This document shows positions 1 through 13,343 of a stretch of DNA of 64,000 bases, in pieces. Source of the stretch: Phallusia mammillata (taxonomy: Eukaryota; Chordata; Ascidiacea; Phlebobranchia; Ascidiidae); contig QLIY01000496.1 of the NCBI GenBank assembly GCA_003260075.1, positions 1 through 64,000 of the forward strand. Reading direction: 5' to 3'. A program made the position numbers and the translations under genes. The notes under the pieces are model-generated. The model was not told the DNA's origin, ran no database searches, and saw nothing but the letters and a program-made list of their open reading frames with translations. Positions within the stretch are counted from its first letter, which is position 1, and the number at the start of each line of letters is the position of its first letter.

Positions 1-244
1 GGTTTTCGTGGGAATATTCCAGTTTCAAACCGGTTTTGACTGGTTTCTTCCTCCTATCGAACCTTCAAACTGTTATGTTTGAGATATTCAGCTCAGAGCA
101 GTGAGTCTTAATGTACTTTGCTAGTTTTTTTTTCTGAAATTACAGATGTTTTATCTTTGTTTGTATAGTTTCAATTGCGTTGGAGTTGTCTGGAATTTTT
201 GCTTGTATATTATTTCGCTGGGCAGTTGGTGTTCCCGACCTCAC

Positions 245-597
245 GTTTACGCTTACGTGGAACAATTTGAAACCGAGTTCTATAATTACAACATACTTGT
301 CTAACGTTCAAATTGGAAGGATTTATCTGCATAAGAACCGGAGCTTTGCTGTCCATACCACAAAGTCGTCAGTGTTTTTGTCAAGCCAAACTCTAACCAA
401 CAACTTAACAGCCCTCCCCCCCCCCCGTTTACGCTTACGTGGAACAATTTGAAACCGAGTTCTATAATTACAATATACTTGTCTAACGTTCAAATTGGAA
501 GGATTTATCTACATAAGAACCGGAGCTCTGCTGTCCATACCACAAAGTCGTCAGTGTTTTTGTCAAGCCAAACTATAACCTACAACTTAACAGCCCA
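245..597 (+). other. Duplicated segment around poly-C joint, possible receptor exon
   Basis: Two copies of about 170 bp (245-415 and 427-597) are separated by an 11-C run at 416-426. They differ at five positions. One plus frame is open through each copy and reads as a short Ig-like stretch with the motif LSNVQIGRIYLHKNRS, but most differences between copies change the residue and no clear splice donor follows. It could be an upstream exon of the receptor at 1552-2508 or non-coding. Confidence 0.35.
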
Positions 598-1071
598 ATC
601 CCGCTGAATAACCCTACGGTATTTGAGGGCGTTTTGTGATCACTGCGAAGTCTGGTGTAACAGTTTATACATACATTTCTCATCTTATGGTTTTCACATG
701 TAAGTTCAAATATATTTGTTTGTGCTAAACGATGTTACACATTACTGAAGCAATCATTGATTGTTATTATTTTATCTTTTCTGTGACAAACCTTTTCCAT
801 GACTCGTTTACTCTTGTTTTCAAATTGTTCGACATTAGAAATGTCCACAGAACCACTTCTTATGACTGATCGAATGTTTGGAAGTACTGCAGTTTTCCAA
901 TGCGAGAATTCGGTGTTTTGAAGTAATTCTTTCGTCTATGGAAGAAAGACAACTGTGATGTGCAATGCATTTGTCCAATGGAACGAAAGTAGTTTGAAAT
1001 GTTACAAAGGTAAAACGTTGTTATGAAAAGTAACAATTGTACAATGTTACACAATACAAGACGCAGTACAG

Positions 1072-1269
1072 TTGCCCAACGATAATTTTGTTTTTGCTTT
1101 CAATGACTATTTCAAATTTGCAAGACAATTTCTGGATTTAAACAAGCGCACCAACAACCAAACCTTTAAGCATCACACAAGTGTGCTGTTATTCTGTGAT
1201 CGTTTCAACTACAGCATATCAACATTCGTCACTATCTGCAACAACAAGATCTTAGCTACCGGATCTAAT
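1072..1269 (+). CDS. Candidate upstream exon of Ig-like receptor
   Basis: A 198-bp open stretch starts after an acceptor (gcagtacag) and ends at a possible donor (aat|gtaacc). It encodes about 66 residues with two cysteines, in CDRFNY and TICNNK, as in an extracellular domain. Its phase does not join directly to the exon at 1552, so a further small exon, or a different donor, would be needed. The assignment to the receptor rests on proximity and residue style only. Confidence 0.3.
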
Positions 1270-1551
1270 GTAACCCTATGACATATTTTTGCGTAGGACT
1301 AAAGTGTTTTGGTAACAGTGGTAAAACAACACTACCTTAACAGGTTTCTGATAACTCTGTTTGTTGTGTTAAGTTCGCATGGGCCAACATGACTCTGACG
1401 TCATCCCAACACAACTGCATTGTGACGTGTCGACAAACATCACGTGATAACCAACGTATCAGATTTGCAGGACTCAAAATTCTTTGTAGACTTAAGAAAC
1501 GATCTTTTAGCATGGATATCTTATGTAATAAATACGTTTTCTATCTTCCAG

Positions 1552-2508
1552 TTCCACCCCTAATTCGAAACAACAGTATTTTGTACTTCAAGGTCACCTT
1601 GTTCCAGCAAAACTTTGTTAAGATCACTTTTAACTCAAACTCTGGACTATCCATACATAATGCAGTTGCTGGTTTCAAACAAGGTAGGAATAACATTTGT
1701 ACCTAGTAATATATTATTTCAAATCAGCTTTAACACTGTATAAGTTACAACAAAACCGATTCTTACGCTTTGTTTTGTTTTTCAGGAAAAGAAGTACACA
1801 ATATTTATTATTTAACTCATGGAACTGAGAACAAAGTGTTTTTGCATTTTGCAAATGTAAGTGTTCAAACTTAAAATTTTAACCGAAACACAAACACACA
1901 TCTTTCATTTTGATTTAGACCACAGAATCGGATTTGGGCGAATACCTAATCATCATTAGGGCACCGGGGCCGTTCAAGACAACTTTCACAGTCCACCTAA
2001 TTCTCGCTAAGGCTGTACACACAAAAGCAATTGTCTCCGCTGCTAATGAGGGGATTTCCCCAACTATTATCACACTCGCTGTGCTGTTATGTTTCATCAC
2101 TGCTTATTGCCTTGACTTTGTCGGTTGTGTTGTGGAAGCAGCGATGTGAAGGTCACAAGCCTGAAGGTCAAGCTATTTCTAATACTGCTACCTGATGTTT
2201 GTGCGGTTGTTGTAATTGTTTTTATCTTTAGGCAACCCAACCAATTCGAACGACCACATTTACGCAAATGACCAAGTATTGTCCGAAAGAAGGTAAGCAA
2301 TCAAACAACACAACTGAAATTTTACGTTGATTAATACGGCCATGCATTTGGTGATATGCATAATGAAACCAAAAAGATGCAAGCACACTTATATGAACTT
2401 ATTTTGGTTTGCAGGCTTCAGTCAAATTATACAGCGGGAAACCGATCCACCAACAAGAGTGAATACATCAACGTCCAACCTGACAACGACACTTACGAAA
2501 CATATTAA
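1552..2508 (+). CDS. Ig-like single-pass receptor, tyrosine-motif tail (3' part; frameshift)
   Basis: Five exons join in phase: 1552-1683, 1786-1856, 1919-2151 (or to 2166), about 2235-2293, and about 2416-2508 with a TAA stop. The ectodomain part ends in SDLGEYLIII, which matches the DxGxYxC segment of an Ig strand F with the cysteine replaced. A hydrophobic stretch follows at about 2055-2130, then a basic stop-transfer WKQRC. The cytoplasmic tail contains HIYAND and SEYINV. Both are YxN sites of the Grb2-SH2 type, and the second also fits the ITIM consensus (S/I/V/L)xYxx(V/I/L). The ectodomain reading frame ends in a stop at the membrane, whereas the tail and its two exons fit only a frame shifted by one base, so there is either one extra base in the assembly, a disabling mutation, or a missed splice. 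The signal peptide and first exons are not resolved. No specific family name can be given. Confidence 0.55.
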
Positions 2509-4253
2509 AAAAGCTCTCAAAAAACAAAAACAAAATCTGCACCCAGATCGTACATTTTAATATGATTGCATGCAAAGTGATGTGAAATGTATATATCATT
2601 CCGTATTTTTGATTTATGTTCCGCAAACAATAATGATGCGCGAAAATCACTCTTTTCCTGTAGATAGCATAAACATACGAACGCGTATACTTAATGTCAA
2701 CAATAATTGTTGAGTAGACCAAATAGGAACTGTCGTTTTGGCTACACCAGACACTAACAATATGTTTAGGTTTCCGCTAGTGGTCGCAAAAGCGCATTTT
2801 TTGATGACGGGAAGTGATTAAAGTCGGCGGGGCAATGAGCATATGGTTTGTCACTTCGCCTGCGCCTAATAAATCAAGTTAGGCCTGGCACTGGTTGAGT
2901 TTTTGAGCCTTATTTCTCGGTATAATCATGCTGGTCAGTAAGTTTTGTCTGTCCCACCAGTAAGCTGTGTCTGAATCAACTAAGAGTTGCGTGAGATAAT
3001 ATTTTATACCACGTTCGTCCGATCTTGTATACGTTTTGTGTATGATTTGTAGTCAGTTTCACACTTAAACAAACTGTGCTTTACTTACAAAGCATGTTAC
3101 TTGCGGTACATATAAACCTTTGTAGCACCAGTCAAGACCTGAAAATGGTTACAACTAAATATAAATAGATATGGTTGCAGACGTATGTTCAAGCAGTTAA
3201 AGCCATGGTTGCAAAATGTTAGTAATAGTAGATTTACAGCGAAACCTCTGCTAAAGCAAGTGGTGAACATGGTTAGTTTTGTGTAAGAATCAGCTATTAC
3301 ATCATTTGAGCATTTGAAAAGTATTTGAAGTCGTTTGTGTTTGTTAACGTTCGTGTCACGCTACTTTATAATAGGAACAAGCTTCTCACGATCTGTCGTC
3401 GAAGTCGGTATGTAATAAGTGATGTATGAATCACATTTTATACCTTTCTGTCAAATTTGAACCACCGTCTGCATAAAATTTTCTACAAAAATCAAAATTG
3501 AAACCTGTTTGAAGCCATCTGTGTTTACCATTTGTAGCTTTAATTACGTGGAAGTCTAATGGTTAATTCGAATTTAAACTTTTCACTTCATGATGTGCAG
3601 TTCAACTGCAAGCAGACGTCATCGAAAGTTCACTCACGTGATGCACAAGCCTTTTGTTTCGTCACAATTGTCACGCGCTAGCTAGGGCAGAAGGAATGAC
3701 GTTTGGATGGGATTCAAGTATCTCGAGGGCTGTTGCGACGTTTTGTGTTTTCAACATACACAGCATTTCAATAACGGAACGGTTTCCGATGGAACAACTG
3801 AACCCATGTTGTTTTTTGTTGGGCTGTGAAATCTGCACAGAAATCTGAGTAATTGAAAATAGTTTATGATAGTTTTGTCTTGACTATTTCATGTCAGTCT
3901 TTGGGTACGTGGCGTAAGAAAGTGGCTGTGATACAGTGTTACCATATCGTGCGTGCGCTTGAACAGAACCGAGCATCTGTATCTGAATTGATGGCCATAG
4001 TGGGCGTTTTTCCGTTGATGTAAGTGACAGGTGCGTTGTGACAATTGGCATTCAACGTGATTTGCTAAAGGCAGCCACTTAGCGATGTAGGCAATTTGGT
4101 CCTCATGGACAACCCGCAATACAGGAGGTTATTAATACTTGGTTAAAACATTTCGGTATTCCCAACCATGTTGTGTTATACCAGAGGGAAAATTTTGTTA
4201 CTTAGCTGACAGCCTCGCCATCGAGACATTTTTGTCGCCCTGTCGCTTCCCTT

Positions 4254-4571
4254 TCCGGCGCTGATGAAACAAAAGCCCGGCCATCCCACTCAACTCAGCA
4301 GCCATCATATGCTTATGAGTCATATGTGTAGAGAGCCGGTACATGTAACAGTATGTCCTAAATGAGACAGAGGTGTCAGGATGCATGTTTCGAGTTGTTT
4401 AACTAGGCCCCCCCCCCCTCCGGCGCTGATGAAACAAAAGCCCGGCCATCCCACTCAACTCAGCAGTCATCATATGCTTATGAGTCATATGTGTAGAGAG
4501 CCGGTACATGGAACAGTATGTCCTAAATGAGACAGAGAAGTCAGGATGCATGTTTCGAGTTGTTTAACCAG
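4254..4571. other. Near-identical duplicate joined by poly-C
   Basis: Copies at 4254-4406 and 4419-4571 flank a C-run at 4408-4418. They differ at only a handful of positions. Interpreted as two overlapping alleles not merged by the assembler. Confidence 0.8.
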
Positions 4572-4643
4572 GAAGTGTGTTGGTTGTCTGGTTGGTTGGT
4601 TAATTAGGTTGATGTTTTGAAGTGGTTTCTGTATGTTATGTTG

Positions 4644-5012
4644 AATTTAAACAAAATTCTAGCAAGTGAGTTGCATTAGGTTTAGTTTTAGCGGGAAAAG
4701 GAGATTTTCGTAATACATAAAAACGTATTATCCATTGTGGTACTCAGGATTAAGTTGCAAGAATTTTATGCACAACATATGGCCGGTTATCTACCAAACA
4801 ACTAATGAACATTTAAGAACGAACCCCCCCCCCCAATTTAAACAAAATTCTAGCAAGTGAGTTGCATTAGGTTTAGTTTTAGGTGTAAAAGGAGATTTTC
4901 GTCTGCATAAAAACGTATTATCCATTGTGTTACTCAGGATTTAGTTGCAAGAATTTTATGCACAACATATGGGCGGTTATCTACCAAACAACTAATGAAC
5001 ATTTAAGAACGA
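4644..5012. other. Near-identical duplicate joined by poly-C
   Basis: Copies at 4644-4823 and 4835-5012 flank a C-run at 4824-4834. The sequence is non-coding. Same interpretation as the other joints. Confidence 0.8.
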
Positions 5013-5562
5013 ATCTTTAAGAACGTTTTCAGAAGCAATATAAAAATGTGGACAAAACTCACATATATCTAAAGTGTTGCAAATTTTTGCAAATACCAAA
5101 TACATAGAGTGTTGTTGCTAACAGCACACATCCTTAAGCAAAGCAGCTCACGAGAAGTTACGCAAGTTTGTTCCTTGGTATTTCGCAGCAATTCGCCAAC
5201 GCTTACGTTACAGCGCCTGTTTGTCAAGTACAGCAATTTGCAAACACATTACGCCGAACAAAAGGCACTTGCGACATCAATTTAACCACCAACAACGCGA
5301 AATGAGTGTTTCATAAAGCTAATTAAAAGACAGTATCAAGAAAACACCGAATTTTTCAATTCTTCGGCTGCTGTGCTAAACTCTTCCGCAAAAAAACCTA
5401 CATCTAGACGTTTTCGAGAAACAATAAATTATATTGGCAATTAGAAACTATAATGAACTTCTGTTTTCTTTCTTATTCAGCTTACTTTACTAGCACTGTA
5501 GAGACTGCATCTGGTTTAAGTGTTATTATTTTTTGTCAAACATTTAAACAACAAAATCAAAG

Positions 5563-8500
5563 ATGGACTGTGGAATGAAATTTATCAAGTATCTGCTTTT
5601 TGCATTCAACCTGATTTTCTTTGTAAGTGGTTTAAGCTTATAACTAGAGTGTTCTAGGGTTTAGGTTTTCCGAAGCAATTGCGGCATTTATTAACATAAG
5701 TCCATTATGAATTTCCGCTTTACAGTAAAACATTTTAAGAAACCGAAAATAAGCCCAACACAATGTATCATCCGACATGCAAATAATATTTTGAGTTAGT
5801 TTAAAATCCTAAAGTTAAAATCCTAGTTTTTGTGACATTTCAACAAGCCTTCAACGTTTTGAAATACATGAGAATCAGGTCTGCGATCCGTGGTTGATTG
5901 CAGATGGTTAAATGATAGATCACAAAACACAATCTCACCTAAAGACGAGTATTATCATGTGACAGTTTACTTTAAAACTGCCTCCTCTGCATACCGTTAA
6001 GTTCAACAGAAACAACAGTCTTATCTCATAATAAGAAGCCAGATTTTAAAACTACAATTTTCCAGATCTTTGGCATTGCTATGATTGCGGTGGGAGCGGC
6101 TGTAGAGATCAAATACAGAAGTTTGGTTACATTGACTGGAAGCGCAATATCAGCGGCTCCAGTTCTTGTCATATGTATCGGAGTTTTCATCTTTCTTATT
6201 GGTAAGATACCGAGTAAATTGTGTGTAAACTTACACTTAGTTTGCAACTGAATATTTGTTCATTGTTTTTGCAGTTTCGCCATTTTTATTGCTAAGATTT
6301 CAGTAGTAGGGTACTTATTGTGTAAAAACTCTTATTTCACAATATTTTAATCTGTATTTGGTTTCAGGTTTCTTTGGATGTTGTGGGGCTTACAAAGAGA
6401 ATTACTGCATGGTCACTACTGTAAGTATTGTTATAATCATATTTTTAAACAATCTTTTCGAAAAAAACTTCAAAATGACTGACTTGTTCTATTTAAAACT
6501 ACACATGCGACTTCTAATTTATTTTATGTTATCCGCAACTTCAATCGTCCGTAATGAGCGCGAGTTGGTCCAGGACGATTTCTGCATAAGCACAGTATTA
6601 TGCACCTGTAACATAATTAATTAACGAAATTGCGCTAACCAGTTTCAATAAACGTTGTGGGCAAATAAGCTGCTTATCCAAAACAGGTCTTGTTTTAATT
6701 ATGATTTTTAGTTAAATTATATATTGCTTTGATGCCAGATATAACATATAAATGCGGTTGGTCAGATCATGTGTGCGTGTTCCGTTGCTAAGTACGTGGG
6801 ATTTTTCCACATACATCCTCTTTGCCAACTTCCTTATTGGTTGCGCTGATCAGTTGTTTTCCTTGTTTAGTTTGCTGCTCTCATGGGATTTATCCTGATC
6901 CTCGAAATTGCTGCCACCATTTCAGCTTACGTTCTACGTGCTAAGGTAACATTACTTCAGCAATGGTTCTCCACTTTTGGACTTCATCGCCTAAACAGAA
7001 CATGCCGATTTCTCTCGCGTGACAACGGTTTGGCGTTGGGGCTTTAGAGTAGCATTTTGCTTGAAGAAATGTGTGTGAAAAAAGCGTTCTTAAAGCAGTT
7101 TTACTTGGGGGTAATGGGTTCGAATCCCATGTAAGGCTGTAAACAATTATTGTAGGAATTGGACAAATGTTGATTAAATTGATAGAAAAAAGTAACAGTC
7201 TAAATTGAAAAGATACTTCTGCCTTAGTTAACCTCTAGAAGTTCATTGAACCTAGAAATTGTTTAAGGTTAAATAAATTAAAATATATAGCCAAATACAA
7301 AACGCAAACAACATTCAGCCGTTTTCAAGCGGAAAAGCACAACATTTTAAGACAGACAGACCGTAACTCCTTCCTACTCAAAGGTTGAAGTCTATCTCAA
7401 GAAGTCCTTCAAGAAGTCGATTGCCGAGTACAAGTCCGAAACGAAAAAGGCCTTCAACTTCATTCAAGTTCAGGTTAGTCTAACTACCTTTGTTGCAATA
7501 TAATCCACTTAGGCCGACTTCTATAATCCACAGAGTCACACAAGTTTGAATGATTGTTACTTAGTAGAATTTTGACATTTTCAACTCATAATTACCACAC
7601 AGCCATACCTATGAACATCTAGACAACTATTCAAACTTAATGATTTTACATTTATATTTGTGTTGATCTAATTACGCCATCGATGTACCTTACAGTTCAA
7701 ATGCTGTGGGTCTGTTAGCTATGCTGACTGGAACAACAGCGCCATCTTTATCGCCGAGGCCAAAGCGGAAGCAGCTAAGCTAAAGTATAACTCCACAGTT
7801 ACAGGTAATCATGAATTGAATTAAGGACCATTTGTACTTTATCGGTCACAAGCTATAATAGACCTAATCAAACTCAATTTACAACTCAAACTCTTAGGGA
7901 GTTGAAGGTTTAAAGCATGTTTTCCATCATATTTTGGCTTGCGACAAAACAATGGCCTTACAAAGAGGCGAATTCACAAGCGTTTCGCAAGAATGGTATA
8001 CGTAGACTTTGTTGGAGGGTGGCCGTTAGGTGGCTAACATGGCGTCCGTTCGAACACTTAAGTATACATTCGAGATGATAGAATGTGTCCAGTGCGTGTT
8101 TATAGTGTGTGTGCTTTATAAACGAAAACGCAAAACCTATATAACGCAAAGCACATGTTGCAAAATTAACACACGAAAAAATGCAATAGTACGAGTTTAA
8201 GTGCGGGTACACTAAATCACATTTGCAGGCACACGGCTGGAAACACACGTTTCCTGATTCCCGTAACAACAGGAAACTACGACAGCTTAATCCCCATCAC
8301 ACAAACACGAACAAGGCACAAAGCCGGGACACATAAAAATACGCTAAATTCAAATGAATTGTGGTCATGGGCAATTATCGAAGTTTTGATGTTAAATCTA
8401 ATCCTTTCGCATGTCAACCACCGCAACTTGACACAAATAGCTATTTTATTTGTTTCCGCGAATGAGGGCAAAATGCTGATAACTTTACTCAAGATAAATA

Positions 8501-9965
8501 CGAAATAAAATACAATAAGTGGTTTGGGGCAGCGCCAAAAACATAAACGCGGCAACCCTTCATTAAAACCACCACTTAAAAAGTTTTGTTTGTTGAAATA
8601 AGTTTCTGTACTGTTGTTGAAATAGAATTATGTTTGAATAAGATTAGTAACATTGCATGCTGTTTATATGTTTCAGCTGCCATATTGGTTCCTGACAGTT
8701 GTTGTATCAAGGAAACTGTGGGTTGTGGTCTTTTGAAAACAAGGAAAATCCATCCTTCGGTAAGTTGACTTATAGTTTGGCAACAGTTAAAAGCTATGTA
8801 CGCTCAATGTGTATTTATTATCCTTCTGCTAACCTAAGTTCTTTATTTCTCCAGGGTTGTGTCCCAAAAATTGAAACTCTGTTTAAGAAAAACATCATTG
8901 CTGTCGGAGGTATTGGAGTGGCAATTATCATCATTCAGGTTAGTTTAGTGGTAGAACAGACTACAGTTCGTTCTGAGATATACCAAAAAAGTATTTAAAC
9001 CCCGTAGAACAAGTTTGTTGCAAACGTTTTGACACTACGATTGTCATCATGAGTAAAAACAAATTACTAATTATGACAACAGTTTCGTCGATACGACGTC
9101 TGAACCAAATGTTAAAGAACATTAGTTCATAGATTGCCTATTGCTTTTTCTTTCATTTGTTGTAACAATAGTAGTTGCAAACTAGATTAGATTTGCCTGT
9201 TGCAACAAAAATGATCTAAGATATGTCGACATTTTTTGAATCATGTTTTTAAGTATGTAAAGCTATTATATTAGTATTGTCAACCTAAAATTTAACGTTT
9301 AATGTATAAACGCTTTAATCTGTTCATGCATGCACTACAACAACAAAATTTCAGTAATTCTTCTAGCCTAGTCTGCAAGACTATTGTCGGAAAGTTGTGA
9401 CATGCCCTAGTCGTATGGATTCAGTCACAGCATTGAAATAACTCTGATTGATCCACAGCCTAAGTATAGCTTCAACACACTGTCAGTCTAGCAGTAGTTT
9501 GTTTCCTATCTCATCTTGGCGTCTATTGTTTTTGTTAAGCGCTGTTTCCCGTTGTCACAAAACAGTTAGAAGAGCTAAAACAACATATGGTATCAAGTCT
9601 AAGCTAAAAACCATTATAGAAGATAGGAGTTTCGTTGCTTATAATATTCTTTTAGTTTTCTTTTGGGGTTAATGATGGCAATTGCCACAAAGCATACATT
9701 TGAAAGAAAAAAAAATTATACATTTACTCCATTGATACTTTGGGTGGACACGATGATTTCATCTTTAATCCAAGTCTTATAAGGTTTTTTTCACGGACTT
9801 TATATGGAAAATATTATCACCTATCTTCAAACCAAACTAACTAATAGTTTGAGGTCAAACTGTAACCAGTTTTGACTATATTGTTTTTTATATTTTCAGA
9901 TCATCGGTATAGTGTTCGCTTGTATGCTGATGAGAACTATCAAGGCTCAATACGAGGTTGTCTAA
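5563..9965 (+). CDS. Tetraspanin, CD63-like
   Basis: Nine exons join in phase to a 251-residue protein: 5563-5622, 6066-6201, 6368-6420, 6871-6945, 7384-7473, 7696-7804, 8677-8759, 8855-8938, 9900-9965. The start MDCGMKFIKYLLFAFNLIFF is the standard tetraspanin N-terminus. Four membrane segments lie at about residues 9-35, 50-73, 84-105 and 213-241. The large extracellular loop carries the diagnostic CCG (141-143), PDSCC (180-184), GC (190-191) and GC (203-204), giving six cysteines for three disulfides. The loop is rich in Lys and Ala and has N-glycosylation sequons. The C-terminus is QYEVV, close to the tyrosine-based lysosomal/endosomal sorting signal of CD63. Tetraspanins organise membrane microdomains with integrins and other partners; endosomal sorting is inferred from the tail. 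The ATG follows an AG directly. Length and Cys pattern are typical, so it appears intact. Confidence 0.93.
7085..7150 (+). other. tRNA T-arm-like remnant in tetraspanin intron 5'
   Basis: The palindrome atgggttcgaatcccat at 7114-7130 is a perfect T-arm with the TTCGAAT loop. I see no matching D-arm or acceptor stem upstream, so this is probably a remnant of a tRNA-derived repeat and not a tRNA gene. Confidence 0.3.
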
Positions 9966-11689
9966 CGTGGTTTCTGCATACTGGAACATCGTGTCTGTAA
10001 AACTCAATTAGGATTGACTCAAAGACAAAACAAACAATAGCTAGATTAGATTGTTTCACTATGGATATATGGACTTCCTTATGCTTCAAAATTTTAGCAT
10101 TTAATTAACTATTGGCTTCGAATATGAAAAAGGGTTTTTTATTTTGCTTGATGTGTTCATTAGTAAACGTAGAATTGACTTCGAAACATTTTTTTCTGTT
10201 CTGTCCATGCACAAACAACACGCAATTTTCCCCAATATTTACTATTAAACGCCAAACAGTTATAACACAGTAAGTAAGCGATTTTAGGGCCCCTAGATTC
10301 GCAATCTGTTCTAAAATACAAGAACCGACAACTCTATATCCTGTTTTTTACCATATCTACTGACAGCTTTACTTCACAACAATATCATATTTTTTTGGCG
10401 CTCATTAAAGTGGTAAACAGACTGCTCAAATTAATCTCTGTTTTAAAATACAATTAGTAACGAGTTTATAGTTTAGACTTGCTTTTTGTTTTTATAATGA
10501 CAAAAAGTTGTTCCGTTGCTACATCACCGCCATATACTGTAAAATGTAACTTTCTAATGGCTTGATTTTAACGCGGTTTGAATGACTTAGGTGTGGGTTT
10601 TTAATTGTCAGCGTTTTCTTAAAAAGTGTCATATTGCATCTTGTACATAAACCATTATTCACGTCTTTGTTATTACCGCTTTTGTCTAATATAAAACCAG
10701 TTAACATCAAGAAAGTAATTCAGTTTTTAATGAAACAACAAGTAACCTGTTTCGACTGTTTGTTTGTACAATTTGGTTAACCGATAAAAAATAAACTAAA
10801 ATATTTGAAATCTGAAATATCAATTAACACAAAGCGCTCCTCTTTGCATTGGACAGATCGTTTTCCATTGTTTATGTTTTCTGTGTTTGCGTCAGAGGAA
10901 GTAAAGGACCACTATCGTTTCCGTAAAAGTACCAACCGTGCAATGACAGTTCGCTGTACTTTCCCATTTATTTCACTGATTGTCTGTATGTGTTTTTGTT
11001 TATATGCTACTCTGCTTAGCGAATCGGGGATGTTTTGCAATTTCAAGGCCTGTTGCCAACAAGCATTATGTATATTGTTTCATGTTGTTTCGCATTGTTG
11101 GTGGTAGCGTTTGTCTAACGGTCCAAACAGTGGCAGGTCTAATTTCGGTTCTCGTTATACTTTAGGCCAATATCAAAAACAAAACTATTTTTGTCCACGT
11201 GAACCTTAAAATCACATCTTTTGATAAAATATACTTTTCGGTTTTTCTTGGTCTTTGTTAGTTAGATTTAGCAATGGTTTGTTTGTCCTATGAATACTGC
11301 CTGTGTGTTTGTCTTGTTTTCTATTACATGTTCGGGTTTAACCAAGGTTTTTTTCCTCATATTACCTTTCTATCACCTATTACCTGCGACAAAACGGGAC
11401 CAATGCTTCCCTATGGCCTGCAACGTAGTTTAATCACTCGAAAACAAATCAAACTTCGCAACATTATTGTTTAAGAAAGTTGTGATGTGGTCAACAGCAA
11501 GCCGAAACTCACTCGTACTGATGTTGCACTACCTTGCTCGTCATTTGATGTTACTCGGACCGTTGGGAAAATAAACCGCAAGCGTAAAATGATAAACGTG
11601 TCTCTATGATCCTATGGTCGTATAAAGCGATTTAAAACAGAAATATTATGTCTATGAAGTTTTTTGAACTTAACTACAATGGCTTTATA

Positions 11690-12200
11690 TAAGCTATTGC
11701 TCCAGGCATAGTATCAAGTGTTTGAATCAAGTCCAGTATAAGCTATTGCTGCCAGGCATAATATCCAGTTTGTACAGCTCTTCTGGCAAATGTGATTTTA
11801 TTCCGACGTTTCGACGTCCTATACAGGAAAAATATTCCGACGTTTCGACGTCCTATACAGGTCGTCTTCATCAGGTTTTTCCTCGCAATCGCAAGGTTTT
11901 GGTAGGTGTTTTCGTTGCGTTGTGACGTGTTTGCGTTTCATTCTTTTTTCTTTTGTCTTATCGTGCCTGTACTAGTCGCATTCAGTGTGATTGCCCTGAT
12001 GAAGACGACCTGTATAGGACGTCAAAACGTCGGAATAAAATCCCTGATGAAGACGACCCGTATAGGACGTCGAAACGTCGGAATAAAATTACATTTGCCA
12101 GAAGAGCTGAAAGGACGTCGAAACGTCTCGGAATAAAATCACATTTGCCAGAAGAGCTCTTTAAACTTGATACAATGGCTTTACTTAACAACGCCACGAA
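11690..12200. repeat. Head-to-head cluster of hammerhead-like repeat copies
   Basis: A unit of the form CTGATGA-hairpin-GAAAC-GTCGGAATAAA occurs complete on the minus strand at 11834-11875 with a partial copy at 11799-11827, and on the plus strand at 11995-12040 and 12043-12088 with a partial copy at 12112-12139. The flanking words agctcttctggcaaatgt (11777) and its complement (12092, 12142) make the cluster a large inverted repeat. A terminal word containing gctattgctgccaggcat appears twice (11690-11713 and 11741-11760). Related copies lie at 45612 and 62587. This is a dispersed mobile family, possibly Penelope- or retrozyme-related. Confidence 0.7.
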
Positions 12201-13337
12201 ATCTACCAAACAACGGGCATTTCTAACGATATGCTTAAACGTTCAATAAAATATTTTTGGAAGGAAAAAGGGTAACGTACAATGTTTCAGATTATGCTTT
12301 CAAGAAACCACCAAAAACTTCTAAAAGTCGTGTTTGAAAAGGACTAAAGTATTTGACACGCAAGGCAAACATCAAATTAAACCAATTTATATGGAAAGTC
12401 CCTTGCAGTGAATGCGAATGACGAAATAGCTTTAAACGAAACTGGAAGTAGGAGACAATAGGATGATTCAAAATTTCGTGACCGACTGGAACAGTTCAAA
12501 ACCACAAATTAAAACCTAATTTTTCAGCAAAAGCATTGTCATAAAATGAGGCCTATACGTAAGAACTTGTGATGTCGATACAAGTTTGCTCGAAAAACGC
12601 TGACAAAAATAAGGTTTTTTAGACAAAGAAATTTCCGCATTTTGATGCAACCAAAAACTATTTTTGTCTTTCTTTCAATTTGACACAAGTTGTTGCACAT
12701 AAAGCATTTGTGAGGTTTGTCTTGTTGTTTTTCCATATATTGGTCTGCAAAGCGCTTTTATTTAATGAAATAAGCATACATTTTGATAATATCACTTTAT
12801 AGTTGCACAAAAAGCGGCTGTTTAACAGACATCGCTTAATTGCTTTACACAAGGTAAATTTTGACAAAAACAAGTTGAACATAAAACACTGAACAAAATG
12901 GCTTCAAAAAAGCAACTGAAAATCAACGTACTGATAAAAATATTGACAAAAATTGGACCTTTTGGGTCACAGTTTTGTAAACATTTTCGAAGTTAATTGC
13001 TATGGGAAAATAGCCTTGGTTTTGTTGAAAGCACCGATGTTTGGCACTCTGAATAAAATTATAGTACTGAACACATACGGAAATGTATGAAATAACTACT
13101 CATAAAACCGTGTATTCCAGTAGCCAAAATTGTGAGTCTTTTCAACATGTGTTTTGGGAACATTAGGAGGTCTAGTGAAAGTAAATTTGCAAATTATGCA
13201 CAGCTGAAACAGTAAGGAAGTCACAAAACAGGCCTGTATTGCGAAACGTGTCTATAACAACAACAACATAATTATGCCAACCATTTCCTATCTCAATAGG
13301 TGTTACAGGACCTTGACGAGTTGCTCATATGGTGCTC

Positions 13338-13343
13338 TTTATT
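13338..13343 (-). terminator. Polyadenylation signal of MYADM-like gene
   Basis: An AATAAA on the minus strand lies 30 bases past the stop codon of the gene at 13373, implying a very short 3' untranslated region. Confidence 0.45.

Larger units (their letters stand above)
2509..5562. other. Intergenic, no gene seen
   Basis: No exon with conserved coding character was found. An AATAAA at 2868 could serve the upstream receptor. Two poly-C-joined duplications lie at 4254-4571 and 4644-5012. Confidence 0.6.
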
